Origin: UBA2767 sp965228625
Lineage (GTDB): Bacteria > Pseudomonadota > Alphaproteobacteria > Rhizobiales > Methyloligellaceae
Direction: 5' to 3'
DNA length: 64,000 nucleotides
NCBI GenBank assembly: GCA_965228625.1
Contig: OZ245829.1
Location: 2,294,001 to 2,358,000 of the forward strand
Of this stretch, positions 42,877-51,141 are shown in pieces. The notes beneath the pieces were generated by a model that did not search any database, had not been told where the DNA came from, and saw only the letters and a program-made list of their open reading frames with translations. Position 1 is the stretch's first letter. Every line of letters starts with the position of its first letter. A program made the position numbers and the translations under genes.

Positions 42877-43269
42877 ATGCGGATCATTCCTGCAGCACTT
42901 GTGGCTGTGGCATTCAGCCTGCCACTCGTCGCCACCGCCGAAGCAGCCTCGATTCTCGGGTCCTGGCAAGGGCGCGGCAGCGTTCGTGTCAAGGAATCGG
43001 GCCAGGTTGAGCCTGTGAGCTGCAGCGTGCGGTACGAATCGGGGACCGGACGGACGTTCGTGCTCAACGCCACCTGCGCAACGACAGCAGGCACCTTCCA
43101 GCAGTCGGGCCGTGTCGTGCAGCGCTCAAGCAACAGCTATTCGGGCCGTCTGTATTCCGATCAATACGCGGTGTCCGGAAACGTCAGCATTTCCGTCAGC
43201 GGCAAGAGCCAGACGATCCGCGTCAGCAGCCCGAAAGGGTCGGGCAGCCTGAGGCTTCGCAAGCGCTAG
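42877..43269 (+). CDS. Small secreted hypothetical protein
   Basis: 130 residues with a signal peptide (MRIIPAALVAVAFSLPLVAT, cleavage near AEAAS) and AAGGAGA before the ATG. The mature part is short beta strands rich in Ser, Thr, Gly and Val: LGSWQGRGSVRVKESGQVEP, two Cys (SCSVRY and NATCATTAG) that may form a disulfide, and VSGNVSISVSGKSQTIRVSS. Probably a small beta-barrel or sandwich. No function is known. It is followed by a terminator that overlaps a truA-like repeat. Confidence 0.75.
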   Translation: MRIIPAALVAVAFSLPLVATAEAASILGSWQGRGSVRVKESGQVEPVSCSVRYESGTGRTFVLNATCATTAGTFQQSGRVVQRSSNSYSGRLYSDQYAVSGNVSISVSGKSQTIRVSSPKGSGSLRLRKR

Positions 43270-43303
43270 GCGCCAGGCCCAGTACCGGGCCGCTACGTAA
43301 AAC

Positions 43304-43343
43304 AGACCGTGCGGCGGCGCGACAGGCGCGCAGGCCGCGCGGT
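43304..43343. repeat. Copy of the truA 3' end (direct repeat R1)
   Basis: 40 bp identical at 39 positions to 44585-44624 inside truA. In the minus frame it encodes RAACAPVAPPHGL, the conserved C-terminal TruA motif, and protein-level similarity extends a few codons beyond. There is no other truA sequence here, so it is a duplicated tail, not a second gene. Confidence 0.85.
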
Positions 43344-43349
43344 TTTTTT
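43306..43349 (+). terminator. Terminator formed by the truA-tail repeat
   Basis: ACCGTGCGGC (43306-43315) pairs with GCCGCGCGGT (43334-43343) with one G-T pair, and a run of seven Ts follows. It serves the gene ending at 43269. The parental sequence in truA has the same hairpin without the T-run. Confidence 0.7.
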
Positions 43350-43358
43350 GCGACACAT

Positions 43359-44057
43359 CTAAAGGCGATGCCGGTCCTCGAGACCTTCGCGCCGCAGGTA
43401 GTCGATCAGACGCTTTCCCGGCTCGGCGACAAACTTCTCCTCCAGAAGCTCGAGGTGTCCAATCCGGTCGATCCGGAAGTTGCGAAAGTCGTTGCGCAGT
43501 TCGCACCAGCCGAGCATGACCCAGACCGGCGCGAAGAAGGCCAGTCCAAGGGGCCGGACAGCCCGTTCTGTCTGGCGGCCCGCCTCGTCGCGATAGGTCA
43601 TTTCCAGTTTGTAGTGGCTGCGGACCGCGTTGCGCAACAGGCTGAAATCGACGTTCCACGGCACTTTCGCCGCGCTCTCCGACGCGAACAATGCAGCATC
43701 TGCGAATGCGCGTTTTTCCCTCTCGCCGAGGACACTCTTGATCTTTGACAATGCGCGCCGCCCGACCGCGCCCGTCTCTTCGTCCGTCCAGCTCTCCACC
43801 ATGAAGATGCCGAGCAACAGCACCTCCATTTCCTCGGGCGAAAACATGATCGGTGGCAGATGGTATCTGGCATCGAGAACGTAGCCCACGCCGGCTTCGC
43901 CGGTGATCGGCACGCCGGACAGCAGCAGGTCCTGCATATCCCGATAGACCGTGCGCTCGCACACACCGAACTCTTCGGCAATCTCGCGTGCCGTCACGGC
44001 TGTGCGGCGTCCCTGCAGGAACGTCACGATCTGGAAAAGGCGGTCGGCGCGTCTCAT
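43359..44057 (-). CDS. YafY-type WYL-domain transcriptional regulator
   Basis: 232 residues. Winged helix-turn-helix at 1-60 (MRRADRLFQIVTFLQGRR, then REIAEEFGVCERTVYRDMQDL), then a WYL-type sensor domain (LEMTYRDEAGRQTERAVRPL, GLAFFAPVWVMLGWCELRND) and a short C-terminus. Such proteins usually repress a divergent small gene and respond to an unknown ligand. It diverges from the SRPBCC gene across an operator-like spacer. Confidence 0.9.
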   Translation of the reverse strand: MRRADRLFQIVTFLQGRRTAVTAREIAEEFGVCERTVYRDMQDLLLSGVPITGEAGVGYVLDARYHLPPIMFSPEEMEVLLLGIFMVESWTDEETGAVGRRALSKIKSVLGEREKRAFADAALFASESAAKVPWNVDFSLLRNAVRSHYKLEMTYRDEAGRQTERAVRPLGLAFFAPVWVMLGWCELRNDFRNFRIDRIGHLELLEEKFVAEPGKRLIDYLRREGLEDRHRL

Positions 44058-44078
44058 ACGGCGAGCCTCGCAAATGCC

Positions 44079-44111
44079 TACTGACAGGATGGTGTCAGTA
44101 TAGTGTCAGTA
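44079..44111. promoter_or_regulatory. Operator-like repeats between WYL regulator and SRPBCC gene
   Basis: TACTGACA (44079-44086) and TGTCAGTA (44093-44100) form a perfect 8-bp inverted repeat with a six-base spacer. A third half-site, TGTCAGTA, lies at 44104-44111. TGACA/TGTCA half-sites suit YafY-type regulators, and the position overlaps the expected divergent promoters. Confidence 0.6.
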
Positions 44112-44161
44112 GGGTCGCGGTCCATCGCATTGAAGAGCAATTTCAATTGAGGAGACTTCAG

Positions 44162-44566
44162 ATGAAAACGGCGACCCACACCGCGAACTTCAACGCACCC
44201 TGCGCCAATGTCTTTGCCTATCTGGCGGACATGGAAAACCTGCCTGAATGGGCGACAGGTTTTTGCAAGAGCATGCGCAAGGAGGGCGACGACTACTTCG
44301 TGCAGACACCCAAGTGCGAGGTCTACTTCCGCATCGATCACGACGAGAAGACGGGCGTTCTCGACATGACCTCGGGACCGACCAAGACGATGACCGCGAC
44401 CTGGCCCGTCCGCGTCGCACGACTGCCCGACGACAGCACATTGCTGACATTCACGGCGATCCAGATGCCGGGAATGACTGACGAGATGTTCGCCGAGCAA
44501 TGCGCGGAACTCGAGCGCGAGTTCGAGAACATTCGCGCGGCCGTCGAAAAGCAACCTGATCAGTAA
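44162..44566 (+). CDS. SRPBCC-family protein
   Basis: 134 residues from ATG 44162 with GAGGAGA upstream. Helix-grip fold of the START/Bet v1 type: N-terminal THTANFNAPCANVFAYLADM, central CEVYFRIDHDEKTGVLDMTS and C-terminal long helix (MFAEQCAELEREFENIRAAV). It should bind a hydrophobic ligand or act in polyketide-like chemistry; the ligand is unknown. It is divergent from the WYL regulator and overlaps the truA 3' end tail-to-tail by seven bases. Confidence 0.85.
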   Translation: MKTATHTANFNAPCANVFAYLADMENLPEWATGFCKSMRKEGDDYFVQTPKCEVYFRIDHDEKTGVLDMTSGPTKTMTATWPVRVARLPDDSTLLTFTAIQMPGMTDEMFAEQCAELEREFENIRAAVEKQPDQ

Positions 44567-45297
44567 TCAACGCTGACGAGATAGAGACCGTGCGGCGGCG
44601 CGACGGGCGCGCAGGCCGCGCGGTCTTTCGCCTTGAGTGCGCGCTCCACGTCACCTGCGCGCCACTTCCCCTCGCCGACCAGCTTGAGCGCCCCGGCCAT
44701 GGAGCGCACCTGATTATGCAGGAAGGATCGCGCCTGCGCTGTCACCTGCACTTCCGCGCCGACCCGTGACACATCGAGCCGATCGAGCGTCCTGACGGGC
44801 GATTTCGCCTGACACTGCGCGGCGCGAAACGTGGTGAAGTCGTGGTTGCCGACAAGCACCTGCGCGGCCGCGTGCATCGCCTCCGCATCGAGCGTCCGCG
44901 GCACGTGCCAGGCCCGGTCGCGATCCAGTGCAAGCGGTGACCGTCGGTCGCAGATGCGAAAGAGGTAGGTGCGCGCCTTTGCCGAAAACCGCGCGTCGAA
45001 GTCGGAATCGACTTCGGCGCAATCCAGCACGGCGATCGGGTCGGGACGCAGATGCGCGTTCAGGGCATCGCGGACGGTGTCGGTCGGCCACGCTTTTTCA
45101 AGATCGAAATAGGCGACCTGTCCGAACGCGTGCACGCCGGCATCGGTGCGCCCGGCGCCGCCGGGGACGACCCTCTCGCCGCAGAAGGCTTCCAGCGCAT
45201 CGGCCAGGCGCGCTTGCACCGACGGGCCGTTGTCCTGGATCTGCCAGCCCACATAGGGTGTGCCGTCATACTCGACTGTGATCCGGTAGCGGGGCAT
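44560..45297 (-). CDS. truA: tRNA pseudouridine(38-40) synthase
   Basis: 245 residues. The catalytic Asp52 lies in GGAGRTDAGVHAFGQ, preceded by YDGTPYVGWQIQ. C-terminal RAACAPVAPPHGLYLVSVDY is the family end. It modifies the anticodon arm of tRNAs. In this group truA normally follows fmt directly; here 1.7 kb of other DNA lies between them. Part of its 3' end is duplicated at 43304. Confidence 0.96.
   Translation of the reverse strand: MPRYRITVEYDGTPYVGWQIQDNGPSVQARLADALEAFCGERVVPGGAGRTDAGVHAFGQVAYFDLEKAWPTDTVRDALNAHLRPDPIAVLDCAEVDSDFDARFSAKARTYLFRICDRRSPLALDRDRAWHVPRTLDAEAMHAAAQVLVGNHDFTTFRAAQCQAKSPVRTLDRLDVSRVGAEVQVTAQARSFLHNQVRSMAGALKLVGEGKWRAGDVERALKAKDRAACAPVAPPHGLYLVSVDY
44585..44624. 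repeat. Direct repeat R2, within truA
   Basis: Parental copy of the 43304-43343 repeat, in the last codons of truA. The two copies are in the same orientation 1281 bp apart and enclose the WYL regulator and SRPBCC genes. Confidence 0.85.
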
Positions 45298-45339
45298 CGG
45301 CGATTGGTGCCCTCAACCACACACAATGGCAAGGACTCA

Positions 45340-45612
45340 AGAGCCTCTTCGACCAAATCGGAGCCATTCTGACGTAGCAGTTTTGCGACAAGGTCAAGCA
45401 AAGGCCCGTGGCGCGTACCCGGTTGTACGAGCAAGGGGCTTTGCGCCGGAATTGGCGCAAAACTGCCCGTCCCGCAGGGTTTCCGATTGGCGGACGCCCG
45501 CCGGCGAAACGGCCTTGCCCGATGCGCTGCATCGCGCCGCGACCGTTTCGGCGCCGGATCGCACACGCCAATCGAGAAACAGAATTGACACTGATTTGGT
45601 CGAAGAGGCTCT
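45340..45612. mobile_element. MITE-like element of 273 bp
   Basis: Perfect 20-bp terminal inverted repeats at 45340-45359 and 45593-45612 (AGAGCCTCTTCGACCAAATC), with weaker pairing for about 15 bases further in. Nested inverted repeats inside: GCAGTTTTGCG (45377-45387) with CGCAAAACTGC (45456-45466), and TTTGCGCC (45440-45447) with GGCGCAAA (45454-45461). It has no coding capacity for a transposase. Its right end is one base from the stop codon of the repeat-protein gene. No clear target-site duplication was found. Confidence 0.65.
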
Positions 45613-45613
45613 A

Positions 45614-46915
45614 CTATCTCGCCCAGGGCGCGCGTTTGCGGCGGTTGGCCTTGTAATAGGGGATGCCGCGCGGACGCATCGGCGCCGCGTAACCGGAGAA
45701 CTTCCAGTTGGGGATCTTGCTCGCCCAAGGCGAACCGCCCTTGACGGTCAACCCGGGCTTGATCCGGCTCGCATAGCGCGAGCCCCGCTGGACGGTCTTG
45801 CCGCCCCGAATTCGGCCGGCGTAGGGCGAACCCTGCTCCACTGTCTTGCCGCCCTCTATCCGGCTGGCGAACGGCGAGCCTTTTTGAACCGTTTTGCCGC
45901 CCTGGATGCGGCTTTCGAGATCCGGACCGTGGGTCCAGGTCCGCCGCGCCCGGTAGTAGGGCGGGAAGTAGGTCTGCTGCGGCAGGGAGAAACCGACGAA
46001 ACCCTTCTTGCGGAAACGTCCCTTCTTGCGGATGACGCGCCGAACACCGCGATTGTTCGCAACCTGCCCGAACTTGATCACGCGCGTCGGGAACAGGTCC
46101 GTCTGCACCCGCTGGGAGGGCGGCAACCGCGTTCCGGGAAGGTCCGTGCGAACACGCTGGCGCGGCGGCAGGCGGGTCCCAGGCAGGTCGGTTTGCACCC
46201 GCTGGTTGCGCGGCAGGCGGGTCCCGGGCAGGTCGGTCTGCACGCGCTCGTTTCGCGGCAGGCGCGTTCCCGGCAGATCCGTGCGGACGCGCTGGTCGCG
46301 TGGCAGACGCGAGCCGGGAAGATCTGTCTGTACCCGTTGGTCCGGAGGCAAACGTGTGCCCGGAAGGTCCGTCTGCACCCGCTGATCGCGCGGCAGGCGC
46401 GTTCCCGGAAGATCGGTCTGCACCCGCTGGTCCCGCGGCAAGCGCGAACCGGGAAGATCGGTTTGCACCTGCTGATCGCGCGGCAAGCGCGTGCCGGGGA
46501 GGTCCGTCTGGACCCGCTGGTTTCGCGGCAGGCGCGTGCCCGGAAGATCGGTTTGCACCCGCTGCCCCGGCGGCAGCCGGGTCCCCGGCAAGTCCGTCTG
46601 AACCCGTTGAGAACGCGGCAGACGTGATCCCGGCAGATCGGTTTGCACTTCCTGTTTGGTGATCATCCGCACAGGGACATCGGGCTTTCGAACGCGCTTG
46701 CGGGGCTTTATCCTTCTGATTTTTTTATCTTTTTTTGCAGGACGGACCCGCAGGATCAGCGCGCCGCCGAAACTCTTTGTGATCTTGAGATCGAGAGGAT
46801 TGATCCGAAAGGGGCTCGGCCCGACGTGAATGATCTTCTGCGCGGCAGCCGGCGCCGGTCCCAGAAGAAGGGCGGTCATGCCGATCGTGGCAAACGCGAT
46901 ACTCTTGGCTCTCAA
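45614..46915 (-). CDS. Secreted protein with twelve 15-residue TDLPGTRLP repeats
   Basis: 433 residues with a signal peptide ending near APAAAQ. Residues about 85-275 are twelve full copies and one partial copy of a 15-residue unit, VQTDLPGTRLPRxQR. Residues about 320-395 hold four or more copies of a second, 16-residue unit, SRIxGGKTVxxGSPYA. The N-terminal part after the signal contains a Lys/Arg-rich stretch (AKKDKKIRRIKPRKRVRKP). Very basic, no Cys, no membrane segment; not recognised. It lies between fmt and truA on the same strand, so probably in their operon, and is absent from the standard order of this locus. Confidence 0.75.
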   Translation of the reverse strand: MRAKSIAFATIGMTALLLGPAPAAAQKIIHVGPSPFRINPLDLKITKSFGGALILRVRPAKKDKKIRRIKPRKRVRKPDVPVRMITKQEVQTDLPGSRLPRSQRVQTDLPGTRLPPGQRVQTDLPGTRLPRNQRVQTDLPGTRLPRDQQVQTDLPGSRLPRDQRVQTDLPGTRLPRDQRVQTDLPGTRLPPDQRVQTDLPGSRLPRDQRVRTDLPGTRLPRNERVQTDLPGTRLPRNQRVQTDLPGTRLPPRQRVRTDLPGTRLPPSQRVQTDLFPTRVIKFGQVANNRGVRRVIRKKGRFRKKGFVGFSLPQQTYFPPYYRARRTWTHGPDLESRIQGGKTVQKGSPFASRIEGGKTVEQGSPYAGRIRGGKTVQRGSRYASRIKPGLTVKGGSPWASKIPNWKFSGYAAPMRPRGIPYYKANRRKRAPWAR

Positions 46916-47033
46916 GGCACACTCCGAACCCCGCGGTGCACCTCCTCGTGAGCGGCATATTAACGGCTTTGCCTGCCCTGTGGCGAAAACGTTTCGTGAA
47001 GGTTACCGGCCCCAGCGCGTCAGGCGCCGGCAA

Positions 47034-47966
47034 TCATGAGAGGGTCGTACCCCGCACGACGGGCACCCCACGCAGGAATTCGGCGGCCGACATCGGTTTC
47101 TTGCCGGCCCGCTGCAAATGGGTGAGCTGCACCGCTCCGTCGGCGCAGGCGATGGTCAGTGAATCGTCGAGCACCGTGCCTGGCGGACCGTCGCCCCCGG
47201 TGACGCTGGAGCGAAGCGCCTTGATACGCTCGGGCCTTCCATTGACGTCGAGTTCGAACCATGCGCCGGGAAACGGCGAAAGCCCGCGAACATTGTCATG
47301 CACCTCGACCGCGGGCCGGCTCCAGTTGATGCGCGCCTCGGCCTTCTCGATCTTCGCCGCATAGGTAACGCCGTCTTCATCCTGTGCCTTGCAGTCGAGG
47401 CTGCCACGTTCGAGCGCCGCAAGCGCCCGCACCATCAGATCCGCGCCGAGCCGCGACAAGCGGTCGTGCAGCTCGCCGGCGGTTTCATCCGCGCCGATGC
47501 TTACCTGGTCGGACAGGCAGACAGGGCCGGTATCGAGCCCCTCCTCCATGCGCATGACCATGACGCCCGTTTCCGCGTCGCCGGCCATGATCGCCCGCTG
47601 GATCGGCGCCGCACCCCGCCAACGCGGCAATAAGGAGGCGTGCAGATTGAGGCAGCCATGCGCCGGCGCCTGAAGGATCTCGCTGGGGAGAATGAGGCCA
47701 TAGGCCACGACGATCGCCGCATCGGCGCCGATCTCCGCGAAGCCGCGCTGCTCTCCCGCATCCTTCAGCGTCGGCGGCGTGGCAACGGGGATCCCGGCCT
47801 GTTCGGCAAAGGCATGTACGGGCGAAAGACGGGCCCTCTGGCCCCTGCCAGCAGCACGCGGCGGTTGCGTGTAGACGCATGCGATCTCGTGACCCGCACC
47901 GATCAGTTCGGAAAGACACGGGACGGAGAAGTCAGGCGTTCCCATGAAGATAAGGCGAAATGGCAT
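47034..47966 (-). CDS. fmt: Methionyl-tRNA formyltransferase
   Basis: 310 residues from ATG 47966 (MPFRLIFMGTPDFSVPCL). Catalytic region CLNLHASLLPRWRGAAPIQ with the Asn/His pair and the downstream Asp of the GLDTGPV segment. C-terminal OB-fold with tRNA-binding residues (AKIEKAEARINWSRPA). It formylates initiator Met-tRNA using formyl-THF. It is on the same strand as def but 328 bases away, unusually far. Confidence 0.96.
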   Translation of the reverse strand: MPFRLIFMGTPDFSVPCLSELIGAGHEIACVYTQPPRAAGRGQRARLSPVHAFAEQAGIPVATPPTLKDAGEQRGFAEIGADAAIVVAYGLILPSEILQAPAHGCLNLHASLLPRWRGAAPIQRAIMAGDAETGVMVMRMEEGLDTGPVCLSDQVSIGADETAGELHDRLSRLGADLMVRALAALERGSLDCKAQDEDGVTYAAKIEKAEARINWSRPAVEVHDNVRGLSPFPGAWFELDVNGRPERIKALRSSVTGGDGPPGTVLDDSLTIACADGAVQLTHLQRAGKKPMSAAEFLRGVPVVRGTTLS

Positions 47967-48294
47967 GGGCGTGACGGTCCCTCCCGGCTCGTCGGAAACA
48001 AAATCCACCTTTTACCGGCGCGGGAGGACAGATGCCAGAACTGCGGAGAGCCATGCCCGGTTAGGGCACAGCTCTCCCACAGGAACACCCGCTCACCTCG
48101 GCCGTCCGGATCGGCTTCAACGGCGAAATATCGCGTTCGGTTAGGCGCGCTTCGGGCCACCACAGCCCACGGGCTACCATCCTGCCGAAATCAGAGCCGA
48201 AGCCCTGATCCTGCGGTCATTAGACAATCTCGCTCACCGCGAGTCATCGGAAAAGCTGAGCTTGGTTAAGGCGTTACGCCGGGTGGTCCTGGCT
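47967..48294. other. 328-bp spacer between def and fmt
   Basis: def and fmt are normally adjacent. The only frame here is a weak minus-strand one starting at GTG 48163 (TRYFAVEADPDGRGERVFLW, then LTGHGSPQFWHLSS) that runs into the fmt start region. It may be a small decayed or undescribed gene, but it lacks a ribosome site. No repeat or recognised RNA was found. Confidence 0.4.
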
Positions 48295-48834
48295 CTAGGC
48301 CACAACTTCGCCCTTGGCGGCCTTGATGAACTTCTTGATTACCCGGTCGCGTTTGAGCCGCGAGAGATAGTCGATGAAGAGCTTGCCGTCGAGGTGGTCC
48401 ACCTCATGCTGGACGACGGTCGCCAGAAGACCCTCGCACACGCGCTCCTGTTCCTTGCCGTCGGTGTCGAGGTAGCGGACGGTAATCTGTGCGGGCCGCT
48501 CGACCTCCGCGAAGAATTCGGGGATCGACAGGCACCCCTCTTCATGGGCGCGCAACTCGTCGCCATGCGCGACGATCTGCGGGTTGATCATCGCGATCGG
48601 CTCTTTCGGCGCCTCGCCCTCCTCCTCGTCGGCACTGCGATAGCTGGCGTCCATGACGATGACCCGCCGGGGCACGGCGATCTGCACGCCGGCAAGTCCG
48701 ATGCCCGGTGCGTCGTACATGGTGTCGAACATGTCGCCGACCAGCGCGCGCAATTCGTCGTCGACGCGTTCCACGGGCGCACTCTGCTGGCGCAACAGGG
48801 GATCGGGAAGGGTGATGATGGCGCGCTTCGTCAT
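48295..48834 (-). CDS. def: Peptide deformylase
   Basis: 179 residues. All three family motifs are present: GIGLAGVQ (44-51), EEGCLSIP (98-105) with the Cys Zn/Fe ligand, and HEVDH (143-147). A seven- to ten-residue acidic insert (SADEEEGEAPKEP) follows the first beta region, as in many alphaproteobacterial type I enzymes. It removes the formyl group added through Fmt. It is divergent from rmuC. Confidence 0.97.
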   Translation of the reverse strand: MTKRAIITLPDPLLRQQSAPVERVDDELRALVGDMFDTMYDAPGIGLAGVQIAVPRRVIVMDASYRSADEEEGEAPKEPIAMINPQIVAHGDELRAHEEGCLSIPEFFAEVERPAQITVRYLDTDGKEQERVCEGLLATVVQHEVDHLDGKLFIDYLSRLKRDRVIKKFIKAAKGEVVA

Positions 48835-48941
48835 GTCTGCCTTGAAATAGGAGGTCGCTCCATCGAGGTCAACTCGGCAAATCGCGGCAAATGTTCCCGT
48901 TTTGATCCAAATTGCCGGCGAATCGCGCTATAGCTTTCCAT

Positions 48942-50138
48942 ATGAACGACAATCTTATCCGCGTCGGCGACCTCGCCCTCGACCCGGTGATGCTCTTGCT
49001 CATCGTCGCGGGCCTGTCCGCAATCCTGCTCCTGACCCTGTTGATGGTCGTCATCGTCGGCGTCACACGGCGCGGTTCGGAAGCGGCGGAGAAGGCGGCG
49101 CACGCGTCGCACCTGGAATCGGAACTTGCCGAACTCAAGGGCCGCCTGCAGACGGTCGCGGAGATTTCCGTCTCCCGGCAGTCGGAGCTCACGCGCTCGA
49201 TCAACCAGCGGCTCGACAACGTCACCCACAGGCTCGGGCAAAATCTCAATGAGAACTCCCGCAAGACCAGTGAAAGCCTGTCGAAGCTGAACGAGCGTCT
49301 CGCGGTGATCGACACGGCGCAGAAGAACATCACCGAGTTGTCCTCCAACGTCGTCGGCCTGCAGGAAATCCTCGCCAACAAGCAACAGCGCGGGGCCTTC
49401 GGCCAGGGCCGCATGGAGGCCATCATCGAGGACAGCCTGCCGAAGGGGGCCTACACCTTCCAGGCAACGCTCTCCAACAAAATGCGCCCCGACTGCCTGA
49501 TCCATCTGCCGAACGCGCCGGACCTCGTGATCGATGCCAAGTTCCCGCTCGAGGCCTTTGAAGCCCTGCGTGAGGCCCGTTCCGAGCAAGACAGGAAGCA
49601 GACGCGCACCCGCGTCCGGCAGGACGTCGGCACCCACATCACCGCGATCGCCGAGCGCTATCTCATTGCCGGCGAAACGCAGGACACCGCGCTCATGTTC
49701 GTGCCGTCCGAGGCAATCTACGCTGACCTGCACGAAAACTTTCCGGCGATCCTGCAGCACGCGGCCCGCGCCCGCGTCGTCATCGTCTCGCCCAACATGC
49801 TGATGCTGGCGGTTCAGACCATGCAGGCGATCATGAAAGACGTGAAAATGCGCGAGCAGGCCGGGCTCATTCAGAAAGAGGTTGCCTATCTGATGGACGA
49901 CGTCCACCGGCTGCGCGAACGCGTCCTGAAACTGCAGCAGCACTTCGGTCAGGCCGGCAAGGACATCGAATTGGTGCTCACCTCGTCGGAGAAGATCACC
50001 TCGCGCGGGCGCAGGATCGAAACCCTCGATTTCGAAGAGGACGCCAAAGCGGCGCAAACACGCGCGCGCAAGAAGACGAGCGTCGCCGGCAAACGCAACG
50101 GCAACGGCAAGCAAGCCGACCTGATCGCCGGCGAGTAA
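48942..50138 (+). CDS. rmuC: RmuC-family DNA recombination protein
   Basis: 398 residues from ATG 48942. N-terminal membrane anchor (VMLLLIVAGLSAILLLTLLM), a coiled coil of about 110 residues (LAELKGRLQTVAEISVSRQS onward), then the RmuC endonuclease-like domain: DCLIHLPNAPDLVIDAKFPL with the PD-(D/E)xK-type Asp and Lys, and MLMLAVQTMQAIMKDVKM. Its C-terminus is basic. RmuC limits inversion between short repeats in E. coli. It converges with the next gene, three bases apart. Confidence 0.94.
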   Translation: MNDNLIRVGDLALDPVMLLLIVAGLSAILLLTLLMVVIVGVTRRGSEAAEKAAHASHLESELAELKGRLQTVAEISVSRQSELTRSINQRLDNVTHRLGQNLNENSRKTSESLSKLNERLAVIDTAQKNITELSSNVVGLQEILANKQQRGAFGQGRMEAIIEDSLPKGAYTFQATLSNKMRPDCLIHLPNAPDLVIDAKFPLEAFEALREARSEQDRKQTRTRVRQDVGTHITAIAERYLIAGETQDTALMFVPSEAIYADLHENFPAILQHAARARVVIVSPNMLMLAVQTMQAIMKDVKMREQAGLIQKEVAYLMDDVHRLRERVLKLQQHFGQAGKDIELVLTSSEKITSRGRRIETLDFEEDAKAAQTRARKKTSVAGKRNGNGKQADLIAGE

Positions 50139-50140
50139 GC

Positions 50141-50968
50141 CTACGTCTGTTTCTTCCCTTTCATCAGGGCGATCACTTCAGGAAAACCCGGTGCCGTCCC
50201 GGTTGCGGTGAACGTGCCCTTTTCGACGATCTCGCGGGATGCGGAGAGAAATCCGCCGATCGCCGTGCGCGCCAGCGCGCCGCCGAGACTGATACGCTTC
50301 GCCCCGGCCTCGGCGATCTCCGCAACTGACAGCTCCGCCGTCGCGAGCACGTTGACCGGCTTCGACACGGCGCTGCAGACCGCGCGCACCTGCTCGGCGG
50401 TCTTCAGGCCCGGTGCGTAGAGCACATCCGCCCCCGCCTTCTCGAAGGCCTGAAGCCGATTGATGGTGTCGTCGAGATCGTCCACGCCGCGAATGAGGTT
50501 TTCCGCGCGCGCCGTCAGCACAAATGCACGCGGCAGGGACTGGACTGTGTCGACGGCCGCGGCGACGCGTTCCACCGCGTGGTTGAAATCGTAGATGCGG
50601 TTCTCGGACGGCCCGGCATAGTCCTCGATCGACCCTCCCGAGGCGCCTGCATCGCTGGCGAGCTTGATGGTTTCGGCTGCTTCGACCGGCACCGCCGAAT
50701 AGCAATTCTCAAGATCGGCGGATACCGGGAGATCCGTCGCACCGGCCAGATCGCCGATATGCACAAGATGCTCCTCGCGGGTGACTTCGCCGTCGGTCTT
50801 TCCAAGCACGAAGGCAAGCCCCGAACTCGTGGTCGCAAGCGCCTCGAAACCGAGGCCCGCAAGTACCCGCGCCGAGCCCGCATCCCAGGGGTTCGGAATG
50901 ACGAATGCACCCTCGCGCTCATGCAGCGCGCGAAACCGCAGGGTCCTGTCTTCTGTATTCTCGGCCAT
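50141..50968 (-). CDS. PEP mutase/isocitrate lyase superfamily enzyme
   Basis: 275 residues. TIM-barrel with FVIPNPWDAGSARVLAGLGF, LPVSADLENCYSA (Asp/Glu metal site), GSIEDYAG and RAFVLTARAENLIRGVDDLD. The gating Cys of isocitrate lyase is not in its usual place. Enzymes of this branch cleave or hydrate small 2-oxo or 3-phosphono acids. The exact substrate cannot be read from sequence. It is a single gene between rmuC and the phasin gene. Confidence 0.85.
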   Translation of the reverse strand: MAENTEDRTLRFRALHEREGAFVIPNPWDAGSARVLAGLGFEALATTSSGLAFVLGKTDGEVTREEHLVHIGDLAGATDLPVSADLENCYSAVPVEAAETIKLASDAGASGGSIEDYAGPSENRIYDFNHAVERVAAAVDTVQSLPRAFVLTARAENLIRGVDDLDDTINRLQAFEKAGADVLYAPGLKTAEQVRAVCSAVSKPVNVLATAELSVAEIAEAGAKRISLGGALARTAIGGFLSASREIVEKGTFTATGTAPGFPEVIALMKGKKQT

Positions 50969-51141
50969 CTGTCCCCCCCTTCTCTTTCTGGGATCGCTTC
51001 TTTTTACCCGTAATGGTTTCGGAATTGCGACTGCTCAACCCGAATTCTCAAAAAAAACGGTGTCTGCGACTCTAAAGCATTTTCAATTTTTCGGAGAAAG
51101 TGATTAAATCATCCGGCATGTAAACCGAGGGAGGTCCCCCC

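Noticed and set aside
45326..46627. 433-codon plus-strand frame antisense to the repeat protein
   Set aside because: Mirrors the 45-bp repeats and crosses the MITE-like element; no start signal.
46080..46670. CRISPR array
   Set aside because: The 45-bp periodic sequence is a coding tandem repeat without unique spacers.
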